A DNA stretch of 17,500 nucleotides, taken from positions 10,001-27,500 of the forward strand of contig VIGQ01001398.1 in assembly GCA_009663005.1 (NCBI GenBank), in the 5' to 3' direction. Both the position numbers and the translations under genes were made by a program. Source of the stretch: Actinidia chinensis (Eukaryota > Streptophyta > Magnoliopsida > Ericales > Actinidiaceae). Every line of letters begins with the position of its first letter. Positions within the stretch are counted from its first letter, which is position 1. Under the pieces are notes generated by a model, which searched no databases, was not told the DNA's origin, and saw nothing but the letters and a program-made list of their open reading frames with translations. Shown piece after piece: positions 1 to 9,725 of this stretch.

Positions 1-10
1 CAATACATCT

Positions 11-160
11 GGGGACTAATCTGTAATTAATAATACATTTAGGCACCAATCTATAATCATAGTAAATTTAGAGACCAATCTATAATTAATTAAAAAATTC
101 TAGGGACCAAACTGATAATTAATTAAAAAAAAAAATAGGGACCAAAATATAATTCTGAAA
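11..160. repeat. Degenerate minisatellite, about five units of 30-35 bp
   Basis: Five successive units share a core close to GGGACCAATCTATAATTAAT, starting near positions 11, 41, 71, 102 and 137. Spacing grows from 30 to 35 bp, mostly through lengthening of an A-tract after the core. The array may begin upstream of the window. No coding potential is visible. Short repeats of this type are common near plant genes and in transposon ends; nothing here shows which applies. Confidence 0.8.
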
Positions 161-1290
161 CTCGGAATTAAAAGTATAATTTATCGATTCAATGGTCAAC
201 GTCAAACTTGGACGGTTGGTATCACGCTGACATCAGCAGTGATGTGTTGGGGAGAAGAGTTTAAGTATACACGGATGAGAAAGTTTGTTATTCAATGGGT
301 CACCAAACAAATGGATGCACAGCGTTGATATGGGTAGAACTTCATTGATTCCTTCTCCTTTTCGTCTCACTATTCTCCCCCTTCATTATTTTGTTTAAAA
401 TGCATAATGGCAATTTAAATAAATTAAATAATTATCCTGAAGTTTCTTGCTATTCAAATCAGAACTTATATTTTCTATCACTTTTCTTGAAAGCTCTACC
501 CAATCACACATTTATGAAAAATATTTTTATTATGAGTTTCATTTCAGTTCTCTCTTTCTTCATTTTTATTTTTCATTATTATTTTTCTCCAAATCAAACA
601 ACACGTGATTTATCTTTTGGAGGAGTAATAATAACTTTCATTCATAATAAGAAATTATCAGTTGACATAGTTTAAATAACAAAACCCCAACCGATGGAAA
701 GAAAACCAATCCGAGACCCAGATAATGAATTCAGGGCAGGTTTTTTTTTCAGAGATAATACTGTTCGGATTAATTACAAATATAATGGGGCCAGTTAATT
801 GTTGGCATAATTGGTGTTTTATATCAATTTGAGCCCAATTTAAGGTGAATACCACATGTTCCTTTTTAGTTGGTCCCAGTTTGCTTGGTTATTTATCCAT
901 AAAAAGAGGAAGACACGCATTTATTTGCTAAATCCATGAAGGTTTGAATGAAATAATGGCTTCTAAATGTAGTACCATGAGTATGAATTTGGTGAAACCA
1001 AATATTTTTCCACATTCGATTTTTTTAAAAAAGCAATGGGTAATATCAAGTCTAAGTTTGTGGTTAAGAGTTTGGGCCCAGGGAGCACCCCACCTTTTGT
1101 GAAAGGAAATGACCTATATAACGCCATGGTTTCGACCATTATCCCACACCGCGCGCGGCGCGCCGCCGTCTGTTTCGTTCGGGGCGGGTGGTGCGGATGG
1201 GGGTTAAACTTAGTAATATTAAAAGGTTTAGGCCTATTTAATAATTATTTTTTAGTTTTGAATGTAAAATTCAAATACAACCATTGTAAC
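161..1290. other. No recognisable gene; AT-rich DNA with one GC-rich patch
   Basis: Open frames here are short and compositionally biased, and none matches a family I know. A frame at 391-675 (94 codons) is rich in Phe, Ile and Asn, as expected from random AT-rich DNA. A second at 1036-1299 (87 codons) owes its length to a local GC-rich stretch (about 1148-1202, with an eight-base GGCGCGCC palindrome at 1157-1164). A CACGTG hexamer at 603-608 is a possible G-box but has no gene beside it. Confidence 0.6.
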
Positions 1291-1295
1291 TTCCC

Positions 1296-1400
1296 TTAAG
1301 GTCGCGTTTGGTTGCGAAAGGTTGCAACTCCTCCTAAAGGTGCGTTTGGCTATTACTTTTTCAAGTGGGTGCGAATATTTCTATAAATAGAAATATTTCA
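1296..1400 (+). promoter_or_regulatory. LTR-like promoter with TATA box CTATAAATAG
   Basis: Two related motifs, TTAAGGTCGCGTTTGG (1296-1311) and TAAAGGTGCGTTTGGC (1335-1350), precede a strong plant TATA box, CTATAAATAG (1381-1390). The same order of two TTAAGG-TTTGG motifs then CTATAAATAG occurs on the minus strand at 2787 to 2629, inside a sequence I read as an LTR. This makes a retroelement LTR promoter more likely than a host gene promoter. No coding sequence follows. The termini of the putative LTR are not identified. Confidence 0.45.
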
Positions 1401-2030
1401 CATCTGTTTTATAGTAAGAAAAATACAAAGTTCTTCTTCTCTCTCTATATATATAAAGACATCGAAGTGCTACCAAATTCTGGTGAAGTTCTATTCGAAT
1501 TTCCAGCAACTATTCTAGGCGGAGTTTCGATTGATTTACTCTGATTCCCGTATTTGGAAATTCTTCACGAATTTCAACCCAGGTTTTATTTATATGCTTT
1601 TTGTATACGCTATGGTGAATTTTGTGTAAATTTAACCATTTCTTTTTTATGTGTTTTTGTATTGAATTTTAATATTAAAATTTTGCAAAATTATAGTATT
1701 TTCTTGTGTAGAAAATACTGTTGATAGTTATCATGTCATATTGATTTTATCAAAAATAATGTAGGTTTCTGTATGAAATTTAATGTCATAATTTTGTGTA
1801 AAATTAGACAGAAATTCCTCTTTGATTTATCATTTTATATCACGTTTATATTGTACATAGAGATAGTAGAATCTAAAATTTGCATCCGCTGGACCTAAAT
1901 ATTATAGTGCTACTTATTCAGTGTCGTGATCATTTTATATGGAGATAGACGCCCGTTAGACCCATGAGCACATGTGATGGGCGAATCTGTCTTAAGGGAA
2001 GAGTGTCCAACACTCGACTTGATCAACCAT
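1401..2030 (+). other. Leader-like sequence downstream of the 1381 TATA box
   Basis: A CT-rich start-site-like tract (about 1430-1450) lies at a normal distance from the TATA box. It is followed by non-coding sequence with a possible splice donor (CCAG then GTTTTATTTATATGC near 1580) and a less AT-rich block at about 1880-2030. The block resembles the untranslated leaders of plant LTR retrotransposons in style, but I cannot name a family. No primer-binding site or gag start follows, so this would be a truncated remnant. Confidence 0.3.
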
Positions 2031-2442
2031 TTTCTTACATTTTTTCAAGTTATTGTATAAATAATTGGTTGTATAATTTTACACAAAATATTAAATTTAT
2101 AAATTGTTTTTCACATTATTTATTAATTCTTTTATAAAGCATGTTTCGATAATATTTCCAACAAACTTAAGACAGATTTCTTGTCATTTATTATTGGTAC
2201 TTGCTATGGTTGATAAATTTTATAAATTTGCATATAGTGGTTATATGTGTAGGATTATTATAACCATATTTTATTTTAGATTTAAACAAACTGTTTAGTC
2301 AAATTTCAAGTGGAAAGACTGTATAGTTTTAAGGGCTCTTAGGTATTAAATTAGATTTAATAGTCAATCAGGCACTGATAGTTTATCTTAATGATATATA
2401 AAATAAAATCTAAAAATATGCAATTGATAAGAGCACGCATAT
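2031..2442. other. AT-rich stretch, nothing recognised
   Basis: Low-complexity AT-rich DNA between the leader-like block and the minus-strand LTR. The only open frame (2104-2298, 64 codons) is Phe/Ile-rich and has no visible motif. Confidence 0.6.
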
Positions 2443-3265
2443 ATGGCAAGGAAACATTTTAGAAACTTCAGAAGAAAAACTTACAGAAAGCAAAGAAGGT
2501 GGAGAACAGTCGATGGCAAACAGGGACAACATCAAAGATGTTTGTCGAGCAGCAACAAGTCTATAGAACTCATTTTGTCTCTCTAGAACTCTAAAAAATG
2601 CTTATGAACAATGCCCAAAAGAAGATGGCTATTTATAGAAATTTAAGAGGTGGGAAAAATCCCGCCAAATGCACCCTTAAGGTGAGTCATTTGGTGGGCC
2701 AAACTACTGTTACAGACAATTGGAAACAACTGGCATGTAGCCAAGCCCGTCGCGCGTTTCCACCAAACGATGCCAAACAACCCTTAAGGGCAAGTGGGCA
2801 CTCTGGTTATCTGGGTCTGAACTGAGCTTAGAGCAAATCAGACCTCGGCACGTGGAACCGCAATAAGCGAAGTGACAGATCTGTACAGGGAAGGGACAAC
2901 TTGCCAGACTTGGCACAACTTACCCCACCGAGGCTTCAAGCTCAAACTTTAACACCAAGTAAGTCAGACATCCACCTATCTGACCTCAGCTATTGTGGCT
3001 CCAAACTAATACGAATCTTGAAGAGCAATTGTAAGGGGAGAAAATACCAAGTACCGACTCTGGAGGAGCTCGGTCAATATGCGGTGGTCGTCGATTTACT
3101 AAGTACTAGCCCTGATGACGCTAGTAGAGGCACCAATGCTAGACTGTGCTTACATCAATCGACAGGGTCATTGCCGTTGGAGCTTGGCCAAGACTCAACA
3201 GTCGAACACAAGCCCAAGGCACATCAGGTGACATAAGGTAACTAACAGGGCGATGTTTCTTTTGA
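2443..3265 (-). mobile_element. LTR of a Ty3/gypsy-like retrotransposon, minus strand (boundaries approximate)
   Basis: Read on the minus strand, the segment has LTR order. It follows a polypurine tract (3280 to 3266), and has a U3-like region of moderate GC content. Two TTAAGGG-TTTGGC motifs (2787-2772 and 2680-2661) then lead to a TATA box (2638-2629, CTATAAATAG) and about 190 bp of R/U5-like sequence rich in TCT. The left edge is placed at a TG (2443), giving a CA end on the minus strand. The start beside the polypurine tract reads TATCAAAAG, not TG, perhaps through a G-to-A change. The open frame at 2901-3236 lies inside this LTR and is probably spurious. The polypurine tract makes this a 3' LTR of an element whose body is mostly missing. 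Confidence 0.5.
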
Positions 3266-3480
3266 TAGCCCCCATACTTGAATCGAGATGTCAGTGACAT
3301 GATGGCTAGATACCCATAATCCGTAGAGGCATGGTTAGGTTAGTGAGTAGCTGAGTCAGTCACCTACTCACTGACACAACAGCCAACGTATAAGGGTACG
3401 CTCCAAGCTGCAGTTTGCCCAGTGACATGATAGTTGATACGTCCCGCTACGCGCCAAATTTCTATACAATATGACACTTT
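3266..3480 (-). mobile_element. Polypurine tract and internal remnant next to the 2443-3265 LTR
   Basis: On the minus strand, the sequence ends AAGTATGGGGG directly against the LTR, the expected place for the plus-strand primer of a retrotransposon. About 200 bp of less AT-rich sequence precede it and then give way to AT-rich DNA near 3480. The same context (ACATCT, then AAGTATGGGGG) occurs beside the LTR at 6966-7570, so the two elements appear related. No coding remnant is recognisable here. Confidence 0.45.
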
Positions 3481-4223
3481 ATTCTTTCAAAGATATGCAA
3501 TTTTAGCTACTCTAAGCTTATACACTCTCTCTACGTGCTCTTTGTGTCTATCGATAATCTAACTTGACCGTCGGAAAACCATTTTTTAAAAACTGCTCCG
3601 GCAGCCGAACTCATTGTTTATGTGTTACAGTTTGGACGCAACTGCCAAAAGCCTCCATCAGCCTTCTCCAACCATTATTTTGCCACTATAGGTGTCTATC
3701 TTTGATTTTTTCTCTTCCATTCTTCAAATTTTCACACCCCACAACACACACACACACACACACACACATATCCATATATTTTAATATTTGACCAAAAAAA
3801 ATTAATAAAATGTTCAAAGTAGAAAGATACTCTAATATAATATTATCATTACTTACATTAATATTCGACTACAAAAACTTCAAATAGGAAATTGATCACA
3901 AACACCGATAGAGTTATTCTAAGTAAAAATTATCAATCAAGCAAATATTAGTGTTTTTTGTTTTATTCTATTTAGTATATAATTTTTAATTCCTAGTTAG
4001 ATTCAAATGTATGTCCACTGTAGAAAATTTATTATTTGAGTGATCAATTTGATAATTCATAATTTAAATTTAAAATGTAAAATCGTGGACAAATTTAATT
4101 ATTTGAGATGAAATAAAGATTGAAAATGAATTTTGATTTGAAAGGTATATTGTTTTGATAAAACAATTCTCATTTGATTTTTTAGTCAAAACATTATTGT
4201 AAAAAATTATAATTTTACATCTA
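3481..4223. other. AT-rich gene-free stretch
   Basis: Apart from the (CA)n microsatellite I see no gene, RNA or transposon end. The open frame covering the microsatellite (3564-3791) ends in a Thr-His repeat translated from CA units and is not credible as a gene. Confidence 0.6.
3745..3768. repeat. (CA)12 microsatellite
   Basis: Twelve uninterrupted CA units. Perfect repeats of this length are usually polymorphic. Confidence 0.95.
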
Positions 4224-4478
4224 TTTATCACTATTAATTCATAAAACGTTATTCAACATAAGTCCACCGAAAAAATATACAAAATAGATTTGGTACGTGA
4301 TTGATAAATTTATCACTCGTAAATTTTTAAATGTTGTTAAACATAAAAACTACTACATAAAACACAAAACGACCAATTTATATGGACTAAAAATTTATCA
4401 CTATTACATTTTGAAATGCTATTGAAACATATAATTAATACAATAAAAAATATAAAAATATTAATATTTATAATGAGT
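4224..4478. repeat. Three degenerate 85-bp tandem units
   Basis: TTTATCACT recurs at 4224, 4309 and 4394, exactly 85 bp apart. In each unit it is followed by a diverged block of the form ATTTTNAAATGTTATTNAACATA. The second halves of the units are poorly conserved. No open frame of interest overlaps. The regular spacing argues against chance in AT-rich DNA. The parent repeat could be the end of a DNA transposon, but no terminal inverted repeat was found. Confidence 0.5.
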
Positions 4479-6965
4479 GACAAACTTTCACTTAAGTTTA
4501 TATGCCATCAATATTCTAAATTACTTACCAGGAGAAAAAAACCATATTTTTTGTTTATAACCGATAAGTTATCAATGGTTAAATTTTTATGTCTAAAAAA
4601 TTACTTTTTTTTATGTTATGTTCATAATTTTTCATATTCGATATGGATGTTGTTGATAGATTTTGTTGAGAATGTTATAAAAATATAAATTTCTTAAAAT
4701 AGATTATGCAAAACAAAATTTATGATATTTTAAATTTATAATACAAAAATAAAAAATACGCATCACATTAGCACTCTCTAACACAGAATTGTGTGTGGAT
4801 TGTGTGCAATTAATTGGACAATTATATAATCTTACTTGACAAAAAGACTTTGTTGATTAAACTTTCTATTGCAAGATGCCAGATATAAATAGTCCTAATA
4901 AACCAATAACCCTAGGGTAATTATCCATATAATTAATGGGCCGAGGTAAAATGTGCCAAAAAAAAAGTTAGAATTCCAATGCTACATTTTTAAATATGTT
5001 AATATTATATCACATATTTTCTATATTTTTCAAAAATATCAAATTATTTTTTTCTATATAGAATTTTTATATAGAATTTATAAAATTCAGGTCAATAATG
5101 TGACATTAACATTATTATGATTTTATGCCATTTTAATAGATAATAGATATTATATTTAAATATAATAAATTCCAAACAATCATTTATCAATTGGTATGTA
5201 TAAAAATTGTATTTGTATATTATTTATTTTTGTGTTTTATGTTTTTGAGAGAGAGAATGGGGGACTAGGGATGACAACTACGTCGCCTTGAAGACTAATT
5301 AAGTGTGAGAATGTGAAATATTTGTAGAAGAGGATGCTGAATCGCTGATAGTATTGGGCTTTTGAAGAACTGCAAAGCCAAAAAACGTTTTGGGTTATGT
5401 GTGTGTGTGAGAGAGAGAGAGAGAGAGTAGATTCTCATATTGTCCCGTCAAAAACAAAGAGGTCGGTGGTTCCCTCTAAGATTATTGTCCCATTGAAAAC
5501 TTCAATCCGATCAAATACCAAACAAAAACCACCTCTCCCTTCCCCCACAAACATTTCTACAATTGTTATAGCTTAATTAATGATATACCAACAGTCAAGG
5601 AACTAGATAAATTTGTATTTTTTTACTTGTTCCCTTCCTTCCGCTTTGTTTGTACCCTTTTTCGTTTTTGGATATCTCAAAAAGTTTTTAATCTCAAAAA
5701 ATTGACAATCAAAATATGCCAAACTTTTTAAGCGTAATAACTTGCACTCTTTAAAAAGTTAATTTTTTAAAAAAAGATATACAATTGGGACCGAGGGCAG
5801 TACCATTCTAAAGGACAAATTCATTAAAATATGTGTATATATATATGTGAGTGTGAATGTCTCATTCTGGAAGATAATTCTAGAAATTCTATAATTAACA
5901 ATAGTATTTATCGAATTTCATGCTTTTATAAATAGATGACTGCATAAATATATCTGTATATATCATAATGATAGAAAGAGAGAGAGGATGGGGAGAGAGA
6001 GGGGTTTCATGACTAGTACTTCTGAAAGAGACCTCATCCTTGAAAGGCCTTTATGATTTGTCTTTAATTTGGTGCATGTGATTAACATGCTTGAACAGGT
6101 CAGACCAAACTCCGTATGACAACCTAACTTTTAGACCAAAGCGAAAAGCATGTTTCTGACCTTTTGTCTTTCTAACCTTCCAACCTCATCAAAGAAATAC
6201 ATCCTAAACACTTAGTTTAGACTAATTCTAAAAACTAATCTTTGTCCTTTGTTCATCTAAATTAACCTATATATATAATATAATATAACTTAGAATTTGG
6301 TGATTAAAGTCTCATCATTATCTTCCTTTTTATAACATAATCATTCTAGCCAAGACGTTGATTAGCATAAATTTAAAACAGTAAACTTGCCTCCTAACTA
6401 ATTACGTGACTACATATACATATAATATACAATCCATATGACATCCAAAGTTGATTTTTAAAAGGTTCTGTTTGAAAGCTACCCTTACACACAATGAAAA
6501 TAAAGTGGTTACAAGTTGCTGCAATATCTAGTGGCTGCTCTAAAGTATATGAATTGAGAGGCAAAGATACAATACCCATGCCCAGTTGCCAATAACAAAC
6601 CAAATACTGGCCATTGTGTGTGAGTGTCAGTCAACCCAATGTTGACTCTCGATGGATTAGTGGGAAAATGCAAACTATCATTCTATCACCCCAAAAAACG
6701 GTACTGTTACAACGGACGAGTCAATATTTTAATTTTGGCCCGGTAAATACGTGTACCGAACAAAAATTTCAAAAGGAAAAGATGGAATATAATAATAAAT
6801 TTCTACTGATTTTAAAAAATACAAAACATATATTAAACATTCTTTTGATTCACAAGGAGTACCAAATTATAGCAACTTCAAACTAAATATAACTACTAGA
6901 GGTGATTTGAGTTGTGCTCGATTATCCATGTCATTAAAAGCATACAATGGTAAAATTATCATAAA
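4479..6965. other. Long AT-rich gene-free stretch with simple repeats
   Basis: No coding region, RNA gene or transposon end can be supported. It contains a compound TG/GA microsatellite at 5398-5426, a short TA-rich run near 5833-5845 and a GA-rich tract at 5975-6004. Open frames such as 4416-4688, 6394-6603 and 6614-6886 are short, lack motifs and follow base composition. A TATA-like AGATATAAATAG near 4881 has no gene after it. Confidence 0.6.
5398..5426. repeat. Compound (TG)n(GA)n microsatellite
   Basis: About five TG units run directly into nine GA units. Confidence 0.9.
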
Positions 6966-7570
6966 TGTTGTGGTAGGAAATCTGGTACGAGCAACAACAG
7001 TTAGAATTGTTCAGTAATGACTCGGTAACTTGCGCAAGGAAGCCAATGTCACCGGCTAGAGTGAGGCCAGCTCAAAAACCCTTTCGGTGTTCGAGTGAGA
7101 TCAAAGTGAACTTGCTAGACCAAAGCACATCAAAAAATAGTGCAAGGGCTAAGAAGTGAGGAGATTGTGTTACCCCCTTTAGGGATGGTGAGTAGCCTTT
7201 ATAAATGGACAGTTTACAGACGTACGAGGGAGACCGCGGCGTAATCATGGTTGACCAAATAAGGAAGTCGTTACCGAAGATCGAAAGTTAGACAGGCCCG
7301 GGAGTGAAGGCAAATGGAGATCGTACCGCAATTGTATGAGACTAGATGGACGATGGAGTTGAAGTTACCTCGATCTAAATATGGGCGAGGTAAATGCTAG
7401 TAGTCATTGGGATTTGGGATATGGCGGATATGGATGGTGTTAGGAAGTTGGGACATGCTGAGTGGCAATCTTGAGAGATACTGGCCGACATGTTCACCTT
7501 GGGCTCTGAATCATTTATTTGGAGTTAACTTTTTTAAAAAAAGGGGTCGGTGAGGATTCACCCTTCATCA
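6966..7570 (-). mobile_element. Ty3/gypsy LTR, minus strand, 605 bp
   Basis: The segment starts TGTTGTGGTAGG and ends CACCCTTCATCA, giving the TG...CA termini of an LTR on either strand. On the minus strand it begins TGATGAAGGG right after a polypurine tract. It has a TATA box (CCATTTATAAAGG, about 7209-7197) and then an R/U5 region. The distal U5 (about 7110-6966) has the moderate GC content and CACTCGAACACCGAAAGGG type of wording common in LTRs of Tat-like plant elements. Adjacency to the polypurine tract makes it a 3' LTR. It lies opposite in strand to the pol remnant that follows, so it belongs to a different element. Confidence 0.6.
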
Positions 7571-7780
7571 GGGTCCCCCATACTTCAAGATGTGAAAAAA
7601 TTCATTGACATTATCGAGTAGCAAATCATAGGATGTTGAAATGATGTAAGCATGCAATGATGGCGTGCTCTGCAGAGGGCAACACGTGTATATGCAAATG
7701 AAAGGTGCATACCTTCATCTATAAATGGACTACAAACATTCTCGATGCGGACAAGTTAAGATGTTTACCATTTTCAGATT
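7571..7780 (-). mobile_element. Polypurine tract and 3' internal remnant of the minus-strand element
   Basis: The minus strand reads GAAGTATGGGGGACCC immediately before the LTR start at 7570. A further 200 bp upstream on that strand lacks coding signals, as expected for the untranslated 3' part of a Tat-like element. Somewhere between about 7780 and 7868 it meets plus-strand pol sequence, so a breakpoint lies there. Confidence 0.5.
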
Positions 7781-7867
7781 CTGAGGAGAAAAAGTAATGA
7801 CTTTGACATGGACAATTGAGTCTGTGTGGCGTTCCAACAGTGAAAGAATATGTGGGGGTAATACACT

Positions 7868-8221
7868 GCGCTAGAGCTCTTGCTCCCAAAAAAGAAAAGG
7901 ACAGAGTCCAGAAACCATTGTACTTTACAGTCAGTAATTCTTAATAGGGGCATAGACAAAATATCCGAAAAATCAAAAGCTCGTTATGCACTTATGATCA
8001 TAGCAAGAAACTCTTGTCACTATTTCCCAAGCACCCCCTATTATTGTGCTCACATATTAGCCATTCACAAGCAAATTCTCAATGACTTAACACTCAGCAC
8101 CTCCGGACGGTTTACTCCAAGTGTCCCATTGAATTAGGCAAGTTTCACAATCCACTATCGGCCAAGGATGGTTTTATCAAGGCCTAAGTATTTGGCCGAT
8201 TTCATAACTAAATTTACAGCG
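7868..8221 (+). pseudogene. pol: RT-associated RNase H region of pol (degenerate)
   Basis: Fragments in shifting frames follow the known order of the Ty3/gypsy RNase H and connection region. VQKPLYF comes at about 7907-7927, RYAL at about 7983-7994 (the usual RYAPIEKLA position), and STSGRF at about 8096-8113 (the SGRLTKW position). TIHYRPR follows at 8147-8167 and LADFITKFTA at 8192-8221 (the HYRPRTAIKGQALADFI ending). These match in sequence and spacing, but in-frame stops and several frameshifts separate them. The reverse transcriptase that should precede it is missing, so the element is truncated at its 5' side. Confidence 0.75.
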
Positions 8222-8640
8222 CTGTTGCTTCCAGATCTTGGACGAAATCCTCGAGCCGGAAGTCGGGAAAAGCGACTCACGAAATGGGAGCTATCGTGGA
8301 TTGATTGTCCAACCAACAAATGGTTGTGGTTCTGCCCTCGTACTCCAAACCCCCTTCGAGAGAAGATTGAATACACCATCTACATTGGGTCAAAGCCACA
8401 AACACGAAGCAGAATATGAGGCTCTCCTCGCAGATTAAGGATCGTGAACGAGCTGAAGTGGAATCCTTATACATTTAACAGCGACTTCCCAGCTCCATGG
8501 TGACTCAAGTTCAAGGAGATTTACCATTACCACCTCGCAAGATCTCCGTCCGTTGGTATATTTAGAGAGGTAATGGCCATAATAGCGATGAAGATTAAAG
8601 AGTTCATTCATGATCCGTCAAATTCCCCCCCAAAGAAAAC
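8222..8640 (+). pseudogene. pol: Second (archaeal-type) RNase H domain of Tat-lineage pol (degenerate)
   Basis: Successive frames read WELSWID, then NGCGSALVLQTP, then REKIEYTIYIGSK, then HEAEYEALLAD (about 8285-8438). This is the start of the extra RNase H found between the first RNase H and integrase in Tat elements, where GxGxGLVL and NEAEYEALLAG are diagnostic. VNELEVESLYI and TQVQGDL (to about 8520) continue it, matching the usual LVVNQVQGD stretch. At least three frameshifts and several stops are present. A single-RNase-H lineage would not contain this block, which is why I prefer Tat. Confidence 0.75.
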
Positions 8641-9093
8641 AGCATCGACGCATTAGAAAAACTTGGCCTCCCTATTGATTCATCTCGGATATAAATTTCC
8701 TTTGAATTCTTGCTAAAAACCCAAACATCGATGGTACCAAAATCGTCTACCAAAAAAAACAACAACGGACTAACCATGGATGGATGGCATCGCCGCATAC
8801 CTCAAAAACTAGGAGACCTACCATGCGACAAACTCCAATATGACAATTTAGTATTAATCTGCCAAATTTTTGTTTCTCCATAGGACATCTACAAGAGGTC
8901 ATTCTCAGGACACTCCTAGATGTCTCTGACCAAAGGTGGCCAAATTAGTGTTAGAGATATCATGAAGGCATCTGCAAAAACACACTCTAAGACTTGATCA
9001 TGGATGGAAAGATAGTGTGCCAAGGGATAATTTTTAGACATATGGAACAAGATGCCAATGGAGTTCACCAGAAAGTGCGACAAGTGTCAAAGG
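8641..9093 (+). pseudogene. pol: Linker and integrase zinc-finger region of pol (degenerate)
   Basis: The block opens with a frameshifted DAL-KLASL motif (about 8646-8670), the normal end of the second RNase H. YKRSFSG-like and LREI-like fragments (about 8880-8970) correspond to the stretch before the HHCC finger. It closes with EFTRKCDKCQR at 9061-9093, which holds both cysteines of the HHCC zinc finger in one open frame. The histidine half is too diverged to place with confidence. The finger normally helps integrase multimerise and bind the LTR ends. Confidence 0.75.
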
Positions 9094-9273
9094 TTGCTCC
9101 GGGGGAAGTCGCCTTTCCCCTAACTAGATAGTTCCATGAGCAGCCCAAAGGTCATTCGCCCAATGGGGGAATAGTGCGGACAATTGTCAAAGGTTGCTTG
9201 GTAACGTCGCCTTTCCCCCCAATGAGAGATTAGTTCCATGAGAAGCCCAAGGTGCATTCGCCCAATGGGGGAT
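9075..9273 (+). repeat. 99-bp tandem duplication inside the integrase coding region
   Basis: The segment 9075-9173 is repeated imperfectly at 9174-9273. Shared landmarks are TGTCAAAGGTTGCT, GTCGCCTTTCCCC, TAGTTCCATGAG and CATTCGCCCAATGGGGGA. It covers the end of the zinc finger (CDKCQR) through the start of the catalytic core (FAQWG). The copies have diverged by substitutions and small indels, so the duplication is not recent. Integrase family members have one copy here. Confidence 0.85.
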
Positions 9274-9725
9274 AGATATACTCGGGACCACTGCCTCAAA
9301 CTCCATTACAAAAGGAAAATTTTATGTCGCATAGATTACTTCACTGGATGGATAGTAGAGGCAGAAGAACCTCTAGCCAAAATTACTAAAAAAAACACCA
9401 GGAACTTTGTATGAAAAAAATCATATACCATTGGGGATCCCGAGGGGGTAATCATCTTCGACAATCCAAGTAATTCTAAACCGACGGTTTCAAGATATTT
9501 GTATACCCTCGCCCCATATCTCTTCATTTTTCCGTGCCAATCATCCTCAGGTGAACACCAAGTGAGAGGTGTGTCACCAATAGGACGGATCTTGAGAAAC
9601 CTGAAGGCAAGGCTAGAGAAATCTAAGAGCAGAGATAGGACTACCGTCAAGTGTTATCGGGAGCCATCACACACGAGTAGGATCCCAAAGGGTAAGACGC
9701 CATACTCTCTTGTGTACGGGAGATA
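9257..9725 (+). pseudogene. pol: Integrase catalytic core (DD35E), degenerate
   Basis: FAQWGIDILG (9257-9286) carries the first catalytic aspartate at 9275-9277. GVIIFDN carries the second at 9460-9462. An HPQ-N----EV stretch (9542-9571) carries a glutamate codon at 9566-9568, where HPQANGQVEV is expected. The second aspartate and the glutamate are about 35 codons apart, the canonical DD35E spacing. LRNLKARLEKSK (about 9592-9630) and KGKTPYSLVYG (about 9687-9720) close the domain. A TAG at about 9329, a frameshift near 9330, a TGA at 9563 and other breaks make it non-functional. Confidence 0.85.

Noticed and set aside
391..675. 94-codon open frame on the plus strand
   Set aside because: Composition is dominated by Phe, Ile and Asn, as expected for AT-rich DNA, and no domain or signal is recognisable.
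1036..1299. 87-codon open frame on the plus strand across the GC-rich patch
   Set aside because: Its length comes from the local base composition; the translation has no known motif and runs into the LTR-like promoter.
1296..2787. Possible 1.5-kb PIF/Harbinger-like element, with TTAAGG-GTTTGG at 1296 and its inverted form at 2772-2787
   Set aside because: The inverted match is short, and the second copy sits inside a minus-strand LTR with its own TATA box. A shared LTR promoter motif explains it better.
2901..3236. 111-codon open frame, the longest in the window
   Set aside because: It lies within a sequence with LTR organisation on the opposite strand and shows no protein family features.
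6966..7570. The LTR as the 5' LTR of the plus-strand Tat element
   Set aside because: The polypurine tract lies on its right side and reads on the minus strand, and no primer-binding site or gag follows on the plus strand.
9336..9650. 104-codon open frame on the minus strand
   Set aside because: It is antisense to a well-supported integrase core on the plus strand.
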